Assembly: GCA_947500005.1 (NCBI GenBank)
Contig: CANMQJ010000017.1
Coordinates: forward strand, 62,001 to 126,000
Direction: 5' to 3'
DNA: 64,000 bases
From: an uncultured Paracoccaceae bacterium
GTDB lineage: Bacteria; Pseudomonadota; Alphaproteobacteria; Rhodobacterales; Rhodobacteraceae
Below are positions 26,744-35,433 of the stretch, piece by piece. The stretch's first letter is position 1, and the number at the start of each line of letters is the position of its first letter. The notes below the pieces were generated by a model that was not told where the DNA came from, made no database searches, and worked only from the letters and a program-made list of their open reading frames with translations. The position numbers and the translations under genes were made by a program.

Positions 26744-27613
26744 ATGATCGGACTTATCGGAATTGTCGTCATTTTCGTCATGGTCTTCGGTGGCTACCTC
26801 GCCGCCGGCGGCAAGATGGCGATCATTCTCAAATCGCTGCCCTTCGAGTTGATGATGATCGGCGGGGCCGCGGTGGGGGCCTTCTTGATCAGCAACGACA
26901 CGGCGGGCATCAAGCATACCGTCAAGGACGTGTCGAAGGTGTTCAAGGGCCCGAAATGGAAGCCCGAGGATTACCGCGATCTGCTCTGCCTGCTGTTCTC
27001 GCTGATCCGGATGGCCCGCGCCAACCCCGTCGAGGTCGAGCAGCATATCGAGGATCCGGCGGCCTCGGCACTATTCTCACGCTATCCCAGAATCCAGGCG
27101 GATCGCGAGGCGGTCGATCTCATCTGCGATACGATGCGGTCGGCCTCGATGAATTACGACGATCCGCACCAGGTGGAAGAAGTGCTGGAAAAGAGGATGG
27201 AGGCCAATTTCCACCACGCCCTGCATTCCAGCCATGCGCTGCAAACCGTTGCGGATGCGCTTCCTGCGCTCGGGATCGTCGCGGCCGTTCTGGGCGTGAT
27301 CAAGACGATGGGTTCGATCGACCAGCCACCCGAGATCCTCGGCAAGCTGATCGGCGGCGCCCTTGTGGGCACTTTCCTGGGCGTTTTCCTTGCCTACGGC
27401 CTGGTGGGACCCTTCGCCTCGAAGCTGAAGGCCGTGGTCGAGGAGGACAACCATTTCTACCAGCTCATCAAGGAGGTGCTGGTGGCCAATCTCCACAATC
27501 ACAGCGCCGCCATGTGCATCGAGGTCGGTCGCCAGAACACGCCGACCCACAACCGGCCGAAATTCGCCGAGCTCGAAGGCGCGCTGAAGGATCTCAAGCA
27601 GGATGCCGCATGA
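26744..27613 (+). CDS. motA: Flagellar motor stator protein MotA
   Basis: A 289-residue stator subunit with four membrane helices: two near the N-terminus (GLIGIVVIFVMVFGGYLAAGG and LPFELMMIGGAAVGAFLIS) and two after residue 170 (LGIVAAVLGVIKTMGSI and LVGTFLGVFLAYGLVGPFAS). The cytoplasmic loop between them interacts with FliG. Pro residues near TM3 and TM4, important for torque, are seen in ALPALGIV and QPPEILG. It overlaps the next gene by ATGA. Confidence 0.96.
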   Translation: MIGLIGIVVIFVMVFGGYLAAGGKMAIILKSLPFELMMIGGAAVGAFLISNDTAGIKHTVKDVSKVFKGPKWKPEDYRDLLCLLFSLIRMARANPVEVEQHIEDPAASALFSRYPRIQADREAVDLICDTMRSASMNYDDPHQVEEVLEKRMEANFHHALHSSHALQTVADALPALGIVAAVLGVIKTMGSIDQPPEILGKLIGGALVGTFLGVFLAYGLVGPFASKLKAVVEEDNHFYQLIKEVLVANLHNHSAAMCIEVGRQNTPTHNRPKFAELEGALKDLKQDAA

Positions 27614-29748
27614 CACGGATTCTCCGCATGATCCTGCCGGTTCTGTTGTTGGCAAGCGCGGCGGGTGCGGCGACGGTACCGGTCAGGTCCGGCGCGCATC
27701 CGGATTTCACCCGGTTGACCTTCCGCATACCTGAAGGAACCGGGTGGTCGGTGAAGCCGGAGACAGGCGGGGCGCTGCTGACGCTCGATCTGCCGGAGGT
27801 GAGGTTTGAATTCGGCGACGTGTTTGACCGCATTCCGCGCACCCGCCTCAAGGACATCGTTTATCCCGGAGCGGGCGGATCCCTCCGGTTGCAATTCGCC
27901 TGCGACTGCGAGGCGACCGCGTTTCTCGAAGGCGGGACTCTTCTCGTGATCGACCTGGCGGAGCGGGACGACCCGGCTCAGCCGGAGCCGGCGCGCGTCG
28001 TGGCACGACCGGCGGTGATGTTGCCGCTTGTTTTCGAAAATGGTGATAATGCCAACCTTCCGCTGCCACTGTCGGGCTTGGCCCGCTCGCTCGAGGACGG
28101 ACTGGTCAAAACGCTTCTGCATGGTGTGGACCAGGAGGTTCTGGACCTGAAGCATGCCGGGATCGGACCCAGGCCTTCGGCCGAGGGTTCACAGCGACCG
28201 ATTCCCTTGGAGGGGCGTGAAACAGCGCAAGCCAATATGCGGGTCGAAACAGTGATCGATCGTGATCTGGACGCCGTCCGCAATTCAATCGCACCGCTTG
28301 GCGCAGCGGCACGTTGTATCGAAGCGGACGAACTGGCGGTCGCGGACTGGGCAGGGGTCGGAAGCTTCGGTCAGCAAGTCGGACCGGCCCGTGCCGCCCT
28401 GTTCGGCGAGTTCGACCGGCTGAACCCCGAAGCGGTTCGCCGTCTGGCGAGGCTCTACCTTCATTTCGGTTTCGGTACCGAGGCGCGGGCAGTCCTGCAC
28501 TTGCTTCCAGAGGTGGAACGGCCGCCGCTTCTCGGAACGCTGGGCCTCGTGATGGATCAAGGGCTCCCCGCCCCTGACAATCCGCTCTCTGGACAGGAAC
28601 GCTGCGATGGGCCGGCTGCACTTTGGGCGGTGCTGGTCGCGGGGACGGCCGGTGCCCAAGCCGATGCCACCGCTGTGGAACGGGCCTTTGCCGAATTGCC
28701 CGCGCATCTTCGGGCACATTTGGGTCCGAGGGTGGCCACCGCCCTGACCGATGGCGGGTATGTCGAGTCGGCGCGACGGGTTCTTCGTTCGGTGGATCGC
28801 GCAGGGGCAAGGGATAGCAGCGCCACCGCGCTGGCCGAGGCGGATATCGCCGCGCTTGAAAACGCGCCAGAGATACAGGAGGAGAAACTGCAACAGGTGG
28901 TGGCCGCGCAGGATGCCGAGGTCGAGGCCCCGATGGCCCTTGTCCGCCTGATCGAAAAACGCTGGACGGAGAAATCTTCCGTGTCGGAGGATGAACTGCA
29001 ACTTGTGGCCTCCTATGCGAGCGAGTTCCGCGCCTCCGGGATCGGGCCCGAGATCGCGCGCGCGCATGCCCTTGCCCTGGCTCTGAACCAGGAATTCGAC
29101 AACGCGATCGATTTGCTGCGGGAACCAGGGCGCGAGGACCGCGAGTGGGACCGCATCCAGGACCGGGTCTATGCGCTGCTGTCCGAGCGGGGCGACGATG
29201 TCACCTTTTTGCGCCACGCGTTGGAGATGGCGCCTTCAAACCGTTCCCGCCTAGATCGGGACACCGCGGTGGTGATCGCCAACCGCCTGTTTTCGCTGGG
29301 TTTTCCAGAAGAGGCGATGACCTTTGCGGACCGCCCCCGAGACCAGGTCACCCGTCGCGACCGGGCGGCGCTGCTTGCGGCGACTGCACTGGAACTGGGA
29401 AAGCCGCATCGGGCATTGCTGGAATTGCAGGGCATGGAGGATGAAGAGGCGCAAAGGATCCGAGGCGCGGCGCTTGCGCGCAACGGGGCATATCTCGAGG
29501 CGGCGCAGGCGCTCATGTCCGGCCAGGATCATGAGCGGGCCGCGCGCTATCTCTGGCTGGCTGATGCGTGGGATGCACTCCCTGCGGGGGAGGCCGGGAC
29601 ATATGGCGAGGTTGCAGGGTTGAGTGCGCGGTTGGCGGAGGGAGAGGGCGCGCTTCCGGGGACACCCTTGGCCGATGCCGAAACGCTGTTGTCACAGAGC
29701 GAAGCGGTGCGGGCGACGGTCGAGGCCCTGTTGGCCGCGGTCGAGTAA
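27610..29748 (+). CDS. Large periplasmic helical-repeat protein coupled to motA (possible MotC counterpart)
   Basis: A 712-residue exported protein with a signal peptide (residues 1-20, ending AGAA). The N-terminal 120 residues look like a small beta domain similar to AMIN domains (DFTRLTFRIPEGTGWSV, LRLQFACDCEATAFLEGG, LLVIDLAE). The rest is mostly Ala/Leu/Arg-rich helical hairpins resembling TPRs, for example LYLHFGFGTEARAVLHLL and AALELGKPHRALLELQGM. The start ATG overlaps the motA stop; the frame is open farther upstream only as a shadow of motA. Rhizobial MotC is also periplasmic, encoded near motA and has TPR-like repeats. Homology was not tested, and some similar roseobacter proteins carry no functional name. 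Confidence 0.82.
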   Translation: MTRILRMILPVLLLASAAGAATVPVRSGAHPDFTRLTFRIPEGTGWSVKPETGGALLTLDLPEVRFEFGDVFDRIPRTRLKDIVYPGAGGSLRLQFACDCEATAFLEGGTLLVIDLAERDDPAQPEPARVVARPAVMLPLVFENGDNANLPLPLSGLARSLEDGLVKTLLHGVDQEVLDLKHAGIGPRPSAEGSQRPIPLEGRETAQANMRVETVIDRDLDAVRNSIAPLGAAARCIEADELAVADWAGVGSFGQQVGPARAALFGEFDRLNPEAVRRLARLYLHFGFGTEARAVLHLLPEVERPPLLGTLGLVMDQGLPAPDNPLSGQERCDGPAALWAVLVAGTAGAQADATAVERAFAELPAHLRAHLGPRVATALTDGGYVESARRVLRSVDRAGARDSSATALAEADIAALENAPEIQEEKLQQVVAAQDAEVEAPMALVRLIEKRWTEKSSVSEDELQLVASYASEFRASGIGPEIARAHALALALNQEFDNAIDLLREPGREDREWDRIQDRVYALLSERGDDVTFLRHALEMAPSNRSRLDRDTAVVIANRLFSLGFPEEAMTFADRPRDQVTRRDRAALLAATALELGKPHRALLELQGMEDEEAQRIRGAALARNGAYLEAAQALMSGQDHERAARYLWLADAWDALPAGEAGTYGEVAGLSARLAEGEGALPGTPLADAETLLSQSEAVRATVEALLAAVE

Positions 29749-30141
29749 GGTGCGGAGCAGGACATGGTCGAGGGCGGGATTGTCCGTTTTGTACGTCTCC
29801 CCGTGGCGCGTTGTTCCGTTTTGTACAATGCGGTTCGGCATTCCGACCGCTCTGGGTCTGCCGGATGCAGGACGCGAAGCTTTCGGCTGAACCCGTGGGA
29901 GGCGCCGAAGACGGAAATCCGGTAGCAGGATCCGGGGAGCGACAGGTACGGGACTTGCTGTCGGGTCAGGGGTTTGTTTAAGGGTGAATATCCCGATTGC
30001 AACGCCCCGAAGGAACGCAACATGCAGCGCGATTCCGGGTCTCGACCACGGGCGCATGGGCCGGAGTTCGGATTGCATCGGGCTGCGTCGTGAATGCGAT
30101 CATGACCAAGGGCAGTCCGGGCGCGACGCCGCAAGGGCCGG
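29749..30141. other. Noncoding gap with a pair of TTGTnCCGTTTTGTAC direct repeats
   Basis: This 393-base stretch between two convergent genes holds no gene I can support. It contains two near-identical repeats, TTGTCCGTTTTGTAC at 29780-29794 and TTGTTCCGTTTTGTAC at 29811-29826, offset by 31 bases (about three helix turns). The second ends in the 8-base palindrome TTGTACAA. Spacing on one face of the helix is typical of a regulator binding site, but no gene downstream is clearly served. Confidence 0.4.
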
Positions 30142-30780
30142 TCATCGGGACGCGGCGTGGCGGGCGTGGAAGCGGGAGAGTTCGCTTTCCGTGGCGTGCG
30201 TACCGGTAAAGCTCATCACGTAGTCGGGGATGCGGGCGAGGCGGGTGTCCAGATCCTCCTCAACCTGCATGGAAATGTAGCCGATCTGCACGAGGTAGAC
30301 GGTGCGCGCGCGTACATCGGCCTCTCCCTCGGCGTAACCGAAGCGAGCGAACATCGCGCGGATGGCAGACAAGCGGATCTCGTCGGCGGCATTCACGCGG
30401 CTTGCCGCCTCCTCGGACTGGTGGGCCCAGCCGCGCACGGCGAAGTCGAGTCGGGACTCGAACCCTCCGCCGGGGAGAAAGACGCCGATCAGGTTCAGCA
30501 CCGCCTCGGCGATCGTTTCTGCATAGGCCTCGGCCGCGGCGGTGAGGGTGCCGGTATTGGTCTCCTCCCAATCTTCGAGCAGCGCGTCGAGCAGCGCCGC
30601 GCGGTCGGGAAAGAACCAGTAGAAGCTGGTGCGCGAGAGGCCGAGCCGGAGGGCGAGCGGTTGGATCTTCACCGCGTCGAGACCGGAGTCGAGAAACGCC
30701 TCGCGCGCGGCCGCGAGCCAGAGCGCACGGGACCCGCGCCAGCCGGTGGTCTTGTCGGGGATGTTCTGCGCATCGCTCAT
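30142..30780 (-). CDS. TetR-family transcriptional regulator
   Basis: A 212-residue regulator with an N-terminal TetR helix-turn-helix (residues about 18-62): AAREAFLDSGLDAVKIQPLALRLGLSRTSFYWFF in part, with SRTSFYWFF as the recognition-helix end. The C-terminal part is a ligand-binding/dimer domain with no clear family. It is divergent from the TMADH-like gene (117-base gap), so it probably represses that gene and itself. The long open frame upstream of the ATG at 30780 is a shadow of the opposite gene. Confidence 0.88.
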   Translation of the reverse strand: MSDAQNIPDKTTGWRGSRALWLAAAREAFLDSGLDAVKIQPLALRLGLSRTSFYWFFPDRAALLDALLEDWEETNTGTLTAAAEAYAETIAEAVLNLIGVFLPGGGFESRLDFAVRGWAHQSEEAASRVNAADEIRLSAIRAMFARFGYAEGEADVRARTVYLVQIGYISMQVEEDLDTRLARIPDYVMSFTGTHATESELSRFHARHAASR

Positions 30781-30844
30781 GGCGGGAAGGGTATTCCAAG
30801 GCGGGGGCAGGAGACAAGAAAACTCATCATGCCTGAACAGAAAC

Positions 30845-30873
30845 TTGACATAAGTGCACATTATCGGAATTCT
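30845..30873 (+). promoter_or_regulatory. Candidate promoter with overlapping inverted repeat before the TMADH-like gene
   Basis: TTGACA at 30845-30850 followed after 17 bases by AATTCT at 30868-30873 fits a sigma-70 -35 and a poor -10. The spacer holds ATAA-N7-TTAT (30850-30864), an inverted repeat that could be the TetR operator. Low certainty for both. Confidence 0.35.
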
Positions 30874-30897
30874 CGCCCTTAGCCAAGGAGGCGCGCC

Positions 30898-32940
30898 ATG
30901 TCCAACGACCCCCTGTTGCAGCCCTACCGGTTGAAGCATCTGACGCTGCGCAACCGCATCATGACCACCAGCCACGAACCCGCCTATCCCGAGGACGGGA
31001 TGCCCAAGGAACGCTATGCCGCCTATCATGCCGAACGCGCAAAGGCGGGTGTCGCGCTGGCGATGACGGCGGGTTCGGCGGCGGTGTCGCGCGACAGTCC
31101 GCCGGCCTTCAACAACGTGCTGGCCTACAAGGACGAGGTGGTGCCCTGGATCCGCAAGCTGACGGATGCCTGCCACGATAACGGCTGCGCGGTGATGATC
31201 CAGTTGACGCATCTGGGGCGCCGGACGGGCTGGGCCAAGGGCGACTGGCTGCCCTCGATCTCTTCTTCGAAACATCGGGAGCCGGCGCACCGGTCTTTCC
31301 CCAAGCTGGCCGAGGATTGGGATATCGAGCGGATCGTGACGGATTTCGCCGACGCCACCGAGCGGATGAAAGCGGGCGGCATGGACGGGGTCGAGTTGCA
31401 GGTCTATGGCCATCTGCTGGACCAATTCTGGTCGCCGCTGACGAATGACCTTGACGGTCCCTATGGCGGCCAAAGCCTGGAAACGCGGATGGCGCTTCTG
31501 ATGGACGTGCTGCGGGCGATCCGGGCACGGGTGGGCGACGACTTCATCGTGGGGCTGCGCTACACCGCCGACGAGGTCGCGGCCGGAGGGATCACGCCCG
31601 AGGAGGGGATCGAGATCTCGAAAAAGCTGGCGGGTTGCGGGATGGTCGATTTCCTGAACGTGATCCGGGGGCGCATCCATACCGATCCGGCGATGACCGA
31701 CGTGATCCCGGTGCAGGGGATGAAGAGCGCGCCGCACCTGGATTTCGCGGGCGCGGTCCGGGCGGCCACGGGGATGCCGACCTTTCACGCGGCGCGCATC
31801 CCGGACGTGGCGACGGCCCGGCATGCGGTTGCCGCGGGCCTGCTGGACATGGTGGGGATGACGCGGGCGCATATGGCCGATCCGCATATCGTGCAGAAGA
31901 TCCGCGAGGGGCGGGAGGAGGATATCCGGCCCTGCGTGGGAGCGACCTATTGCCTGGACCGGATCTACCAGGCGGGGGAAGCGCTGTGCATCCACAACCC
32001 GGCGACGGGGCGGGAGCTGTCCTTGCCGCATGTCGTTACGCCGGCTGCGGAGCGGCGACGCGTCGTCGTGGTGGGCGCGGGGCCCGGCGGGCTGGAGGCC
32101 GCGCGGGTGGCGGCCGAGCGGGGGCATGACGTGACCGTGTTCGAAGCACAGCCCGAGCCGGGCGGGCAGGTGCGGTTGACCGCGCAGAACCCGCGGCGGC
32201 GCGAGATGATCGGGATCATCGACTGGCGCATGGCGCAATGCGCGGCCCGCGACGTGGTGTTCCGGTTCAACACCTGGGCCGAGGCGGAGGATGTGACCGC
32301 GCTAAACCCCGACGTGGTGATCGTGGCGACGGGCGGTCTGCCCAATACCGAGCTGTTCGAAAGCGGGCGCGAGCAGGAGTTGGTGGTAAGCTCCTGGGAC
32401 CTGATCGCGGGCGACGTGGCGCCGGGGCGGGACGTTCTGATCTATGACGAGGCGGGCGATCATCCGGGGCTGATGGCCGCCGAAGTGGTGGCGCAGGCGG
32501 GCGGCGCGGTCGAGGTGATGACACCGGACCGGACATTCGCGCCCGAGATCATGGGGATGAACCTTGTGCCGTACATGCGCAGCTTGCAGGAGAAGGACGC
32601 GCGCTTCACCGTGGCGCGACGGCTTCTGGACGTGACGCGCGCGGGCAACCGGCTGCGGGCGCGGATCGGAACGGATTACAGCGACCATGTCTCGGAACGG
32701 GATTACGACCAGGTGGTGGTGAATTACGGGACGATGCCGCTGGCCGATCTTTACTTCGAGCTGCGGCCCCTGTCGTCGAACGGGGGGGCGGTGGACCACG
32801 AGGCGCTGATCGCGGGGCGGCCGCAGGCGGTGGTGCGGAACCCCGGACGGTTCCAGCTGTTTCGCATCGGTGACGCGGTGAGCGCGCGGAACACCCATGC
32901 GGCGATCCATGACGCGCTGCGGCTGGTCAAGGAGGTGTGA
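30898..32940 (+). CDS. TMADH/old-yellow-enzyme family flavoprotein, probable N-methyl amino acid demethylase
   Basis: A 680-residue protein with an N-terminal FMN TIM-barrel (LKHLTLRNRIMTTSHEPA, VMIQLTHLGRRTG, YGGQSLETRM) and C-terminal FAD/NAD-binding Rossmann domains (VVVVGAGPGGLEAARVAAERGH). Such enzymes include trimethylamine dehydrogenase, dimethylglycine-type and N-methylproline demethylases. The Fe-S region reads CVGATYC...C: Cys346, Ala349, Cys352, Cys364, so the second cluster Cys is Ala. AAGGAGG lies six bases before the ATG. A ProC-like reductase follows directly, which supports an N-methylproline or proline-betaine type substrate, but this is inference. Confidence 0.8.
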   Translation: MSNDPLLQPYRLKHLTLRNRIMTTSHEPAYPEDGMPKERYAAYHAERAKAGVALAMTAGSAAVSRDSPPAFNNVLAYKDEVVPWIRKLTDACHDNGCAVMIQLTHLGRRTGWAKGDWLPSISSSKHREPAHRSFPKLAEDWDIERIVTDFADATERMKAGGMDGVELQVYGHLLDQFWSPLTNDLDGPYGGQSLETRMALLMDVLRAIRARVGDDFIVGLRYTADEVAAGGITPEEGIEISKKLAGCGMVDFLNVIRGRIHTDPAMTDVIPVQGMKSAPHLDFAGAVRAATGMPTFHAARIPDVATARHAVAAGLLDMVGMTRAHMADPHIVQKIREGREEDIRPCVGATYCLDRIYQAGEALCIHNPATGRELSLPHVVTPAAERRRVVVVGAGPGGLEAARVAAERGHDVTVFEAQPEPGGQVRLTAQNPRRREMIGIIDWRMAQCAARDVVFRFNTWAEAEDVTALNPDVVIVATGGLPNTELFESGREQELVVSSWDLIAGDVAPGRDVLIYDEAGDHPGLMAAEVVAQAGGAVEVMTPDRTFAPEIMGMNLVPYMRSLQEKDARFTVARRLLDVTRAGNRLRARIGTDYSDHVSERDYDQVVVNYGTMPLADLYFELRPLSSNGGAVDHEALIAGRPQAVVRNPGRFQLFRIGDAVSARNTHAAIHDALRLVKEV

Positions 32941-32941
32941 G

Positions 32942-33667
32942 ATGCGGATCGGGATATTGGGCACCGGGACGATTGCCACGGCGCTGGTGCGCGGCATCGC
33001 GGCGGACGGACATGAGATCACCGTGTCGGAGCGGAGTGCGGCGAATGCCGCAGCCTTGTCGGACGGATTCGGGGTCAGCGTGGCGGGGAACCAAGAGGTT
33101 CTGGATCGCTCCGATCTGGTGGTACTGGGGCTGATGGCCGGGGTGGCGACCGGGGTCTTGGACACATTGCGGTTCCGGCCCGATCATCGTGCGATCTCGC
33201 TGATGGCGGGGGCATCGTTGAAGGAGGTCGGCGCGATGGTGGCACCGGCGGAGGCGCGCGCGGTGATGATCCCGTTTCCGGGGATCGCGCGGGGCGGCTC
33301 TCCGGTCCTGGTGCTGGGCGATGTGGCGCTGGTCCAGGCGCTCTGCGGCGCGCGCAACCGGGTCTTCGAGGTGAAGGACGAGGCTGAACTGGACGCGGTG
33401 CTTTGCGCACAGGCGGTGCTGTCGCCGGTGGCCCGGATGGTGGATGACACGGCGCACTGGCTGGATGGTCGCATGTCCGATGGTGCGGAAGGAGAGGCGT
33501 TCCTGCGGATGCTGGTCGCGTCGAGTCTGGACGGGATGCCCGCGGGCGAGTTGATCGAGGCTCTGAACACCGAGGGCGGATATAACCAGCGGCTGCGGCT
33601 GCATCTGGAGCGGGCCGGAATGCGCGAGGCGCTGGGCGAGGGGTTGGACTCGCTGGAACGCGGGTGA
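32942..33667 (+). CDS. ProC-like NAD(P)-dependent reductase
   Basis: A 241-residue protein with an N-terminal Rossmann motif GILGTGTIATAL (residues 4-15) and pyrroline-5-carboxylate-reductase-type layout: a nucleotide-binding domain followed by an all-helical dimerisation domain with SSLDGMPAGELIEALNTEGGYNQRL in part. ProC usually converts pyrroline-5-carboxylate to proline. Overall similarity to housekeeping ProC looks limited, so its true substrate may differ. AAGGAGGTG precedes the ATG, which shares no bases with but directly follows the flavoprotein stop, so the two genes form an operon. Confidence 0.72.
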   Translation: MRIGILGTGTIATALVRGIAADGHEITVSERSAANAAALSDGFGVSVAGNQEVLDRSDLVVLGLMAGVATGVLDTLRFRPDHRAISLMAGASLKEVGAMVAPAEARAVMIPFPGIARGGSPVLVLGDVALVQALCGARNRVFEVKDEAELDAVLCAQAVLSPVARMVDDTAHWLDGRMSDGAEGEAFLRMLVASSLDGMPAGELIEALNTEGGYNQRLRLHLERAGMREALGEGLDSLERG

Positions 33668-33675
33668 GCCGGTCA

Positions 33676-33691
33676 GCGGGGTAAAGCCCGC
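33676..33691. terminator. Short GC hairpin between convergent genes
   Basis: GCGGG-N6-CCCGC lies between the convergent proC-like and oppF-like genes. There is no clear T run, so this is a weak bidirectional terminator candidate. Confidence 0.3.
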
Positions 33692-33703
33692 CTACCGAAG
33701 GCC

Positions 33704-34549
33704 TCAGTCGAACCAGCTGTCGTCGAGCTCGGGCCGGGGGATGGCGGCGAGCAGGGTCCGGGTGATCTCCGATTGTGGATGGTCGAACACCGCTTGCACG
33801 GGGCCCTGTTCGACGATCTCGCCATGGTCGAGCACGATGACGTGGTCGCAGAGATGTCGGATCACCGAGAGGTCGTGGCTGATGAAGGCCACGGTGATGC
33901 CCATGTCCTGCGCCAGGGTCTTGAGCAGTTCCAGCACCTGTGCCTGCGACGACACGTCGAGGCCCGACACGATCTCGTCGGCGAGGATGAACCGCGGCTC
34001 GAGCGCGATGGCGCGGGCGATGCCCACGCGCTGGCGCTGGCCGCCCGAAAGCTGGTGGGGGTAGCGGCTGACAAACTCGGCCGGAAGGCCGACCTTGACC
34101 AGCGCCGCCGCGGCATCCTCGCGCGTGCCGCCACGGCCATAGCGTTTCATGGGCGTGGCGATGATGTGACCCACCGTGTGGCGCGGGTTGAGCGAGGACA
34201 TCGGGTCCTGGAAGATCATCTGCAGGTCGCGGCGCAGCGGCGTGATCTCCTCCTCGCCCAGATGCGCGATGTCGCGGCCATCGAGCAGGACCTCGCCCGC
34301 ATCCGGTTCCAGCAGGCGGACGAGGACGCGCCCGGCGGTGGACTTGCCCGAGCCGCTTTCACCCACGATGCCGGTGATCTGGCCGGTGGGAATGTCGAAG
34401 GAAATCCCCTTGAGCACCTCGATCCGGGGCGCGGCGCCGAACAGCGGCTTGTGCGCCATGTCGGGAAAGCTGAGCCGCAGATCCCGGACGGAAAAGAGGG
34501 CGGGCTGGGTTTCGGTCGTCATGGCGGCAAGCGGTTCCATCATGGTCAT
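33704..34549 (-). CDS. Oligopeptide/dipeptide-type ABC transporter ATP-binding protein (DppF/OppF-like)
   Basis: A 281-residue ATPase with Walker A GESGSGKST, the signature LSGGQRQR and Walker B region ILADEIVSGLD, plus the C-terminal stretch IVEQGPVQAVFDHP common in Opp/Dpp ATPases. It would power uptake together with its partner ATPase 34546-35433. It is last in a five-gene operon (binding protein, two permeases, two ATPases). Start overlaps the partner stop by four bases. Confidence 0.9.
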   Translation of the reverse strand: MTMMEPLAAMTTETQPALFSVRDLRLSFPDMAHKPLFGAAPRIEVLKGISFDIPTGQITGIVGESGSGKSTAGRVLVRLLEPDAGEVLLDGRDIAHLGEEEITPLRRDLQMIFQDPMSSLNPRHTVGHIIATPMKRYGRGGTREDAAAALVKVGLPAEFVSRYPHQLSGGQRQRVGIARAIALEPRFILADEIVSGLDVSSQAQVLELLKTLAQDMGITVAFISHDLSVIRHLCDHVIVLDHGEIVEQGPVQAVFDHPQSEITRTLLAAIPRPELDDSWFD

Positions 34550-35433
34550 GGGCGGGCCCCCCTGTAAAGGCTGTCGTCCTGCGCGATCTGGCGGTGCAGG
34601 TCGGCGATCAGGCTGTCGGGCACCGGCGAGAAGGAGCGGTTCGGGTCGGCATGGCTGGGCGTCGCGGCAATGAGCGCGCGGGTGTAAGGATGGCCGGGAT
34701 CGGTGAAGATGTCACGCGTGGGCGCATCCTCCATCACCTTGCCGGCAAAAAGCACGGTGACCTTCTGGCTGATCTTGGCGACCACGCCCATGTCATGGGT
34801 CACGAACAGGACCGAGGTGCCGGTTTCGCGCTGCAACTCGCGGATCAGGCGCAGGATCTGTTTCTGCACCGTGACGTCGAGCGCGGTGGTGGGCTCGTCC
34901 GCGACGATCAGCCGGGGCGAGGGGGCGAAGGCCGCGGCGATCAGGACGCGCTGGCGCATGCCGCCCGACAGTTCGTGCGGGTAGCTGTTCATCACACGTT
35001 CCGGCGCGCGGATATGGACGCGGTCGAGCAGGTCGAGCGCGCGTTTGCGGGCCTCCGATGCCGACCAGCCCCGGATGCGCACCAGGGGGTCGGTGATCTG
35101 CGGTCCGATCTTGCGCACCGGGTTGAGCGCGGTAAGCGGGTCCTGCGGGATCAGCGCGGCGGTTTCGGCCACGGCGGCGCGGCGGGCGCGCGGGCTGAGG
35201 GAGCCGAGGTTGTGCCCCTCCATCAGGATCTCGCCGCTGGTGATCTTGAGCGCGGAAGGCAGTATTCCCAGCACGGCCTTGCCTATCATGGACTTGCCCG
35301 CGCCGCTTTCGCCCACCAGCGCGCGGACCTCGCCCGGTTCGAGGTTGAGCGAGACGTCCCGAAGCAGGCGCATCCCGTTCGGGATTTCGATGGTGAGGTC
35401 CACCACGTCGAGGGTATGGCGATGTTTGGTCAT
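34546..35433 (-). CDS. Oligopeptide/dipeptide-type ABC transporter ATP-binding protein (DppD/OppD-like)
   Basis: A 295-residue ATPase with Walker A GESGAGKS, signature LSGGMRQR, Walker B VADEPTTALD and DMGVVAKISQ switch-region residues. The frame continues far upstream only as a shadow of the permease gene; the ATG at 35433 overlaps the permease stop (ATGA), so it is the start. Together with DppF-like it forms the heteromeric ATPase of this importer. Confidence 0.9.
   Translation of the reverse strand: MTKHRHTLDVVDLTIEIPNGMRLLRDVSLNLEPGEVRALVGESGAGKSMIGKAVLGILPSALKITSGEILMEGHNLGSLSPRARRAAVAETAALIPQDPLTALNPVRKIGPQITDPLVRIRGWSASEARKRALDLLDRVHIRAPERVMNSYPHELSGGMRQRVLIAAAFAPSPRLIVADEPTTALDVTVQKQILRLIRELQRETGTSVLFVTHDMGVVAKISQKVTVLFAGKVMEDAPTRDIFTDPGHPYTRALIAATPSHADPNRSFSPVPDSLIADLHRQIAQDDSLYRGARP

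Noticed and set aside
26956..27609. N-terminal extension of the motA-coupled gene to 930 residues
   Set aside because: The extension is motA read in another frame. The ATG at 27610 gives a signal peptide and ATGA coupling.
30781..32238. Extension of the TetR frame to 698 residues
   Set aside because: The extra part is antisense to the TMADH-like gene and shows no domain.
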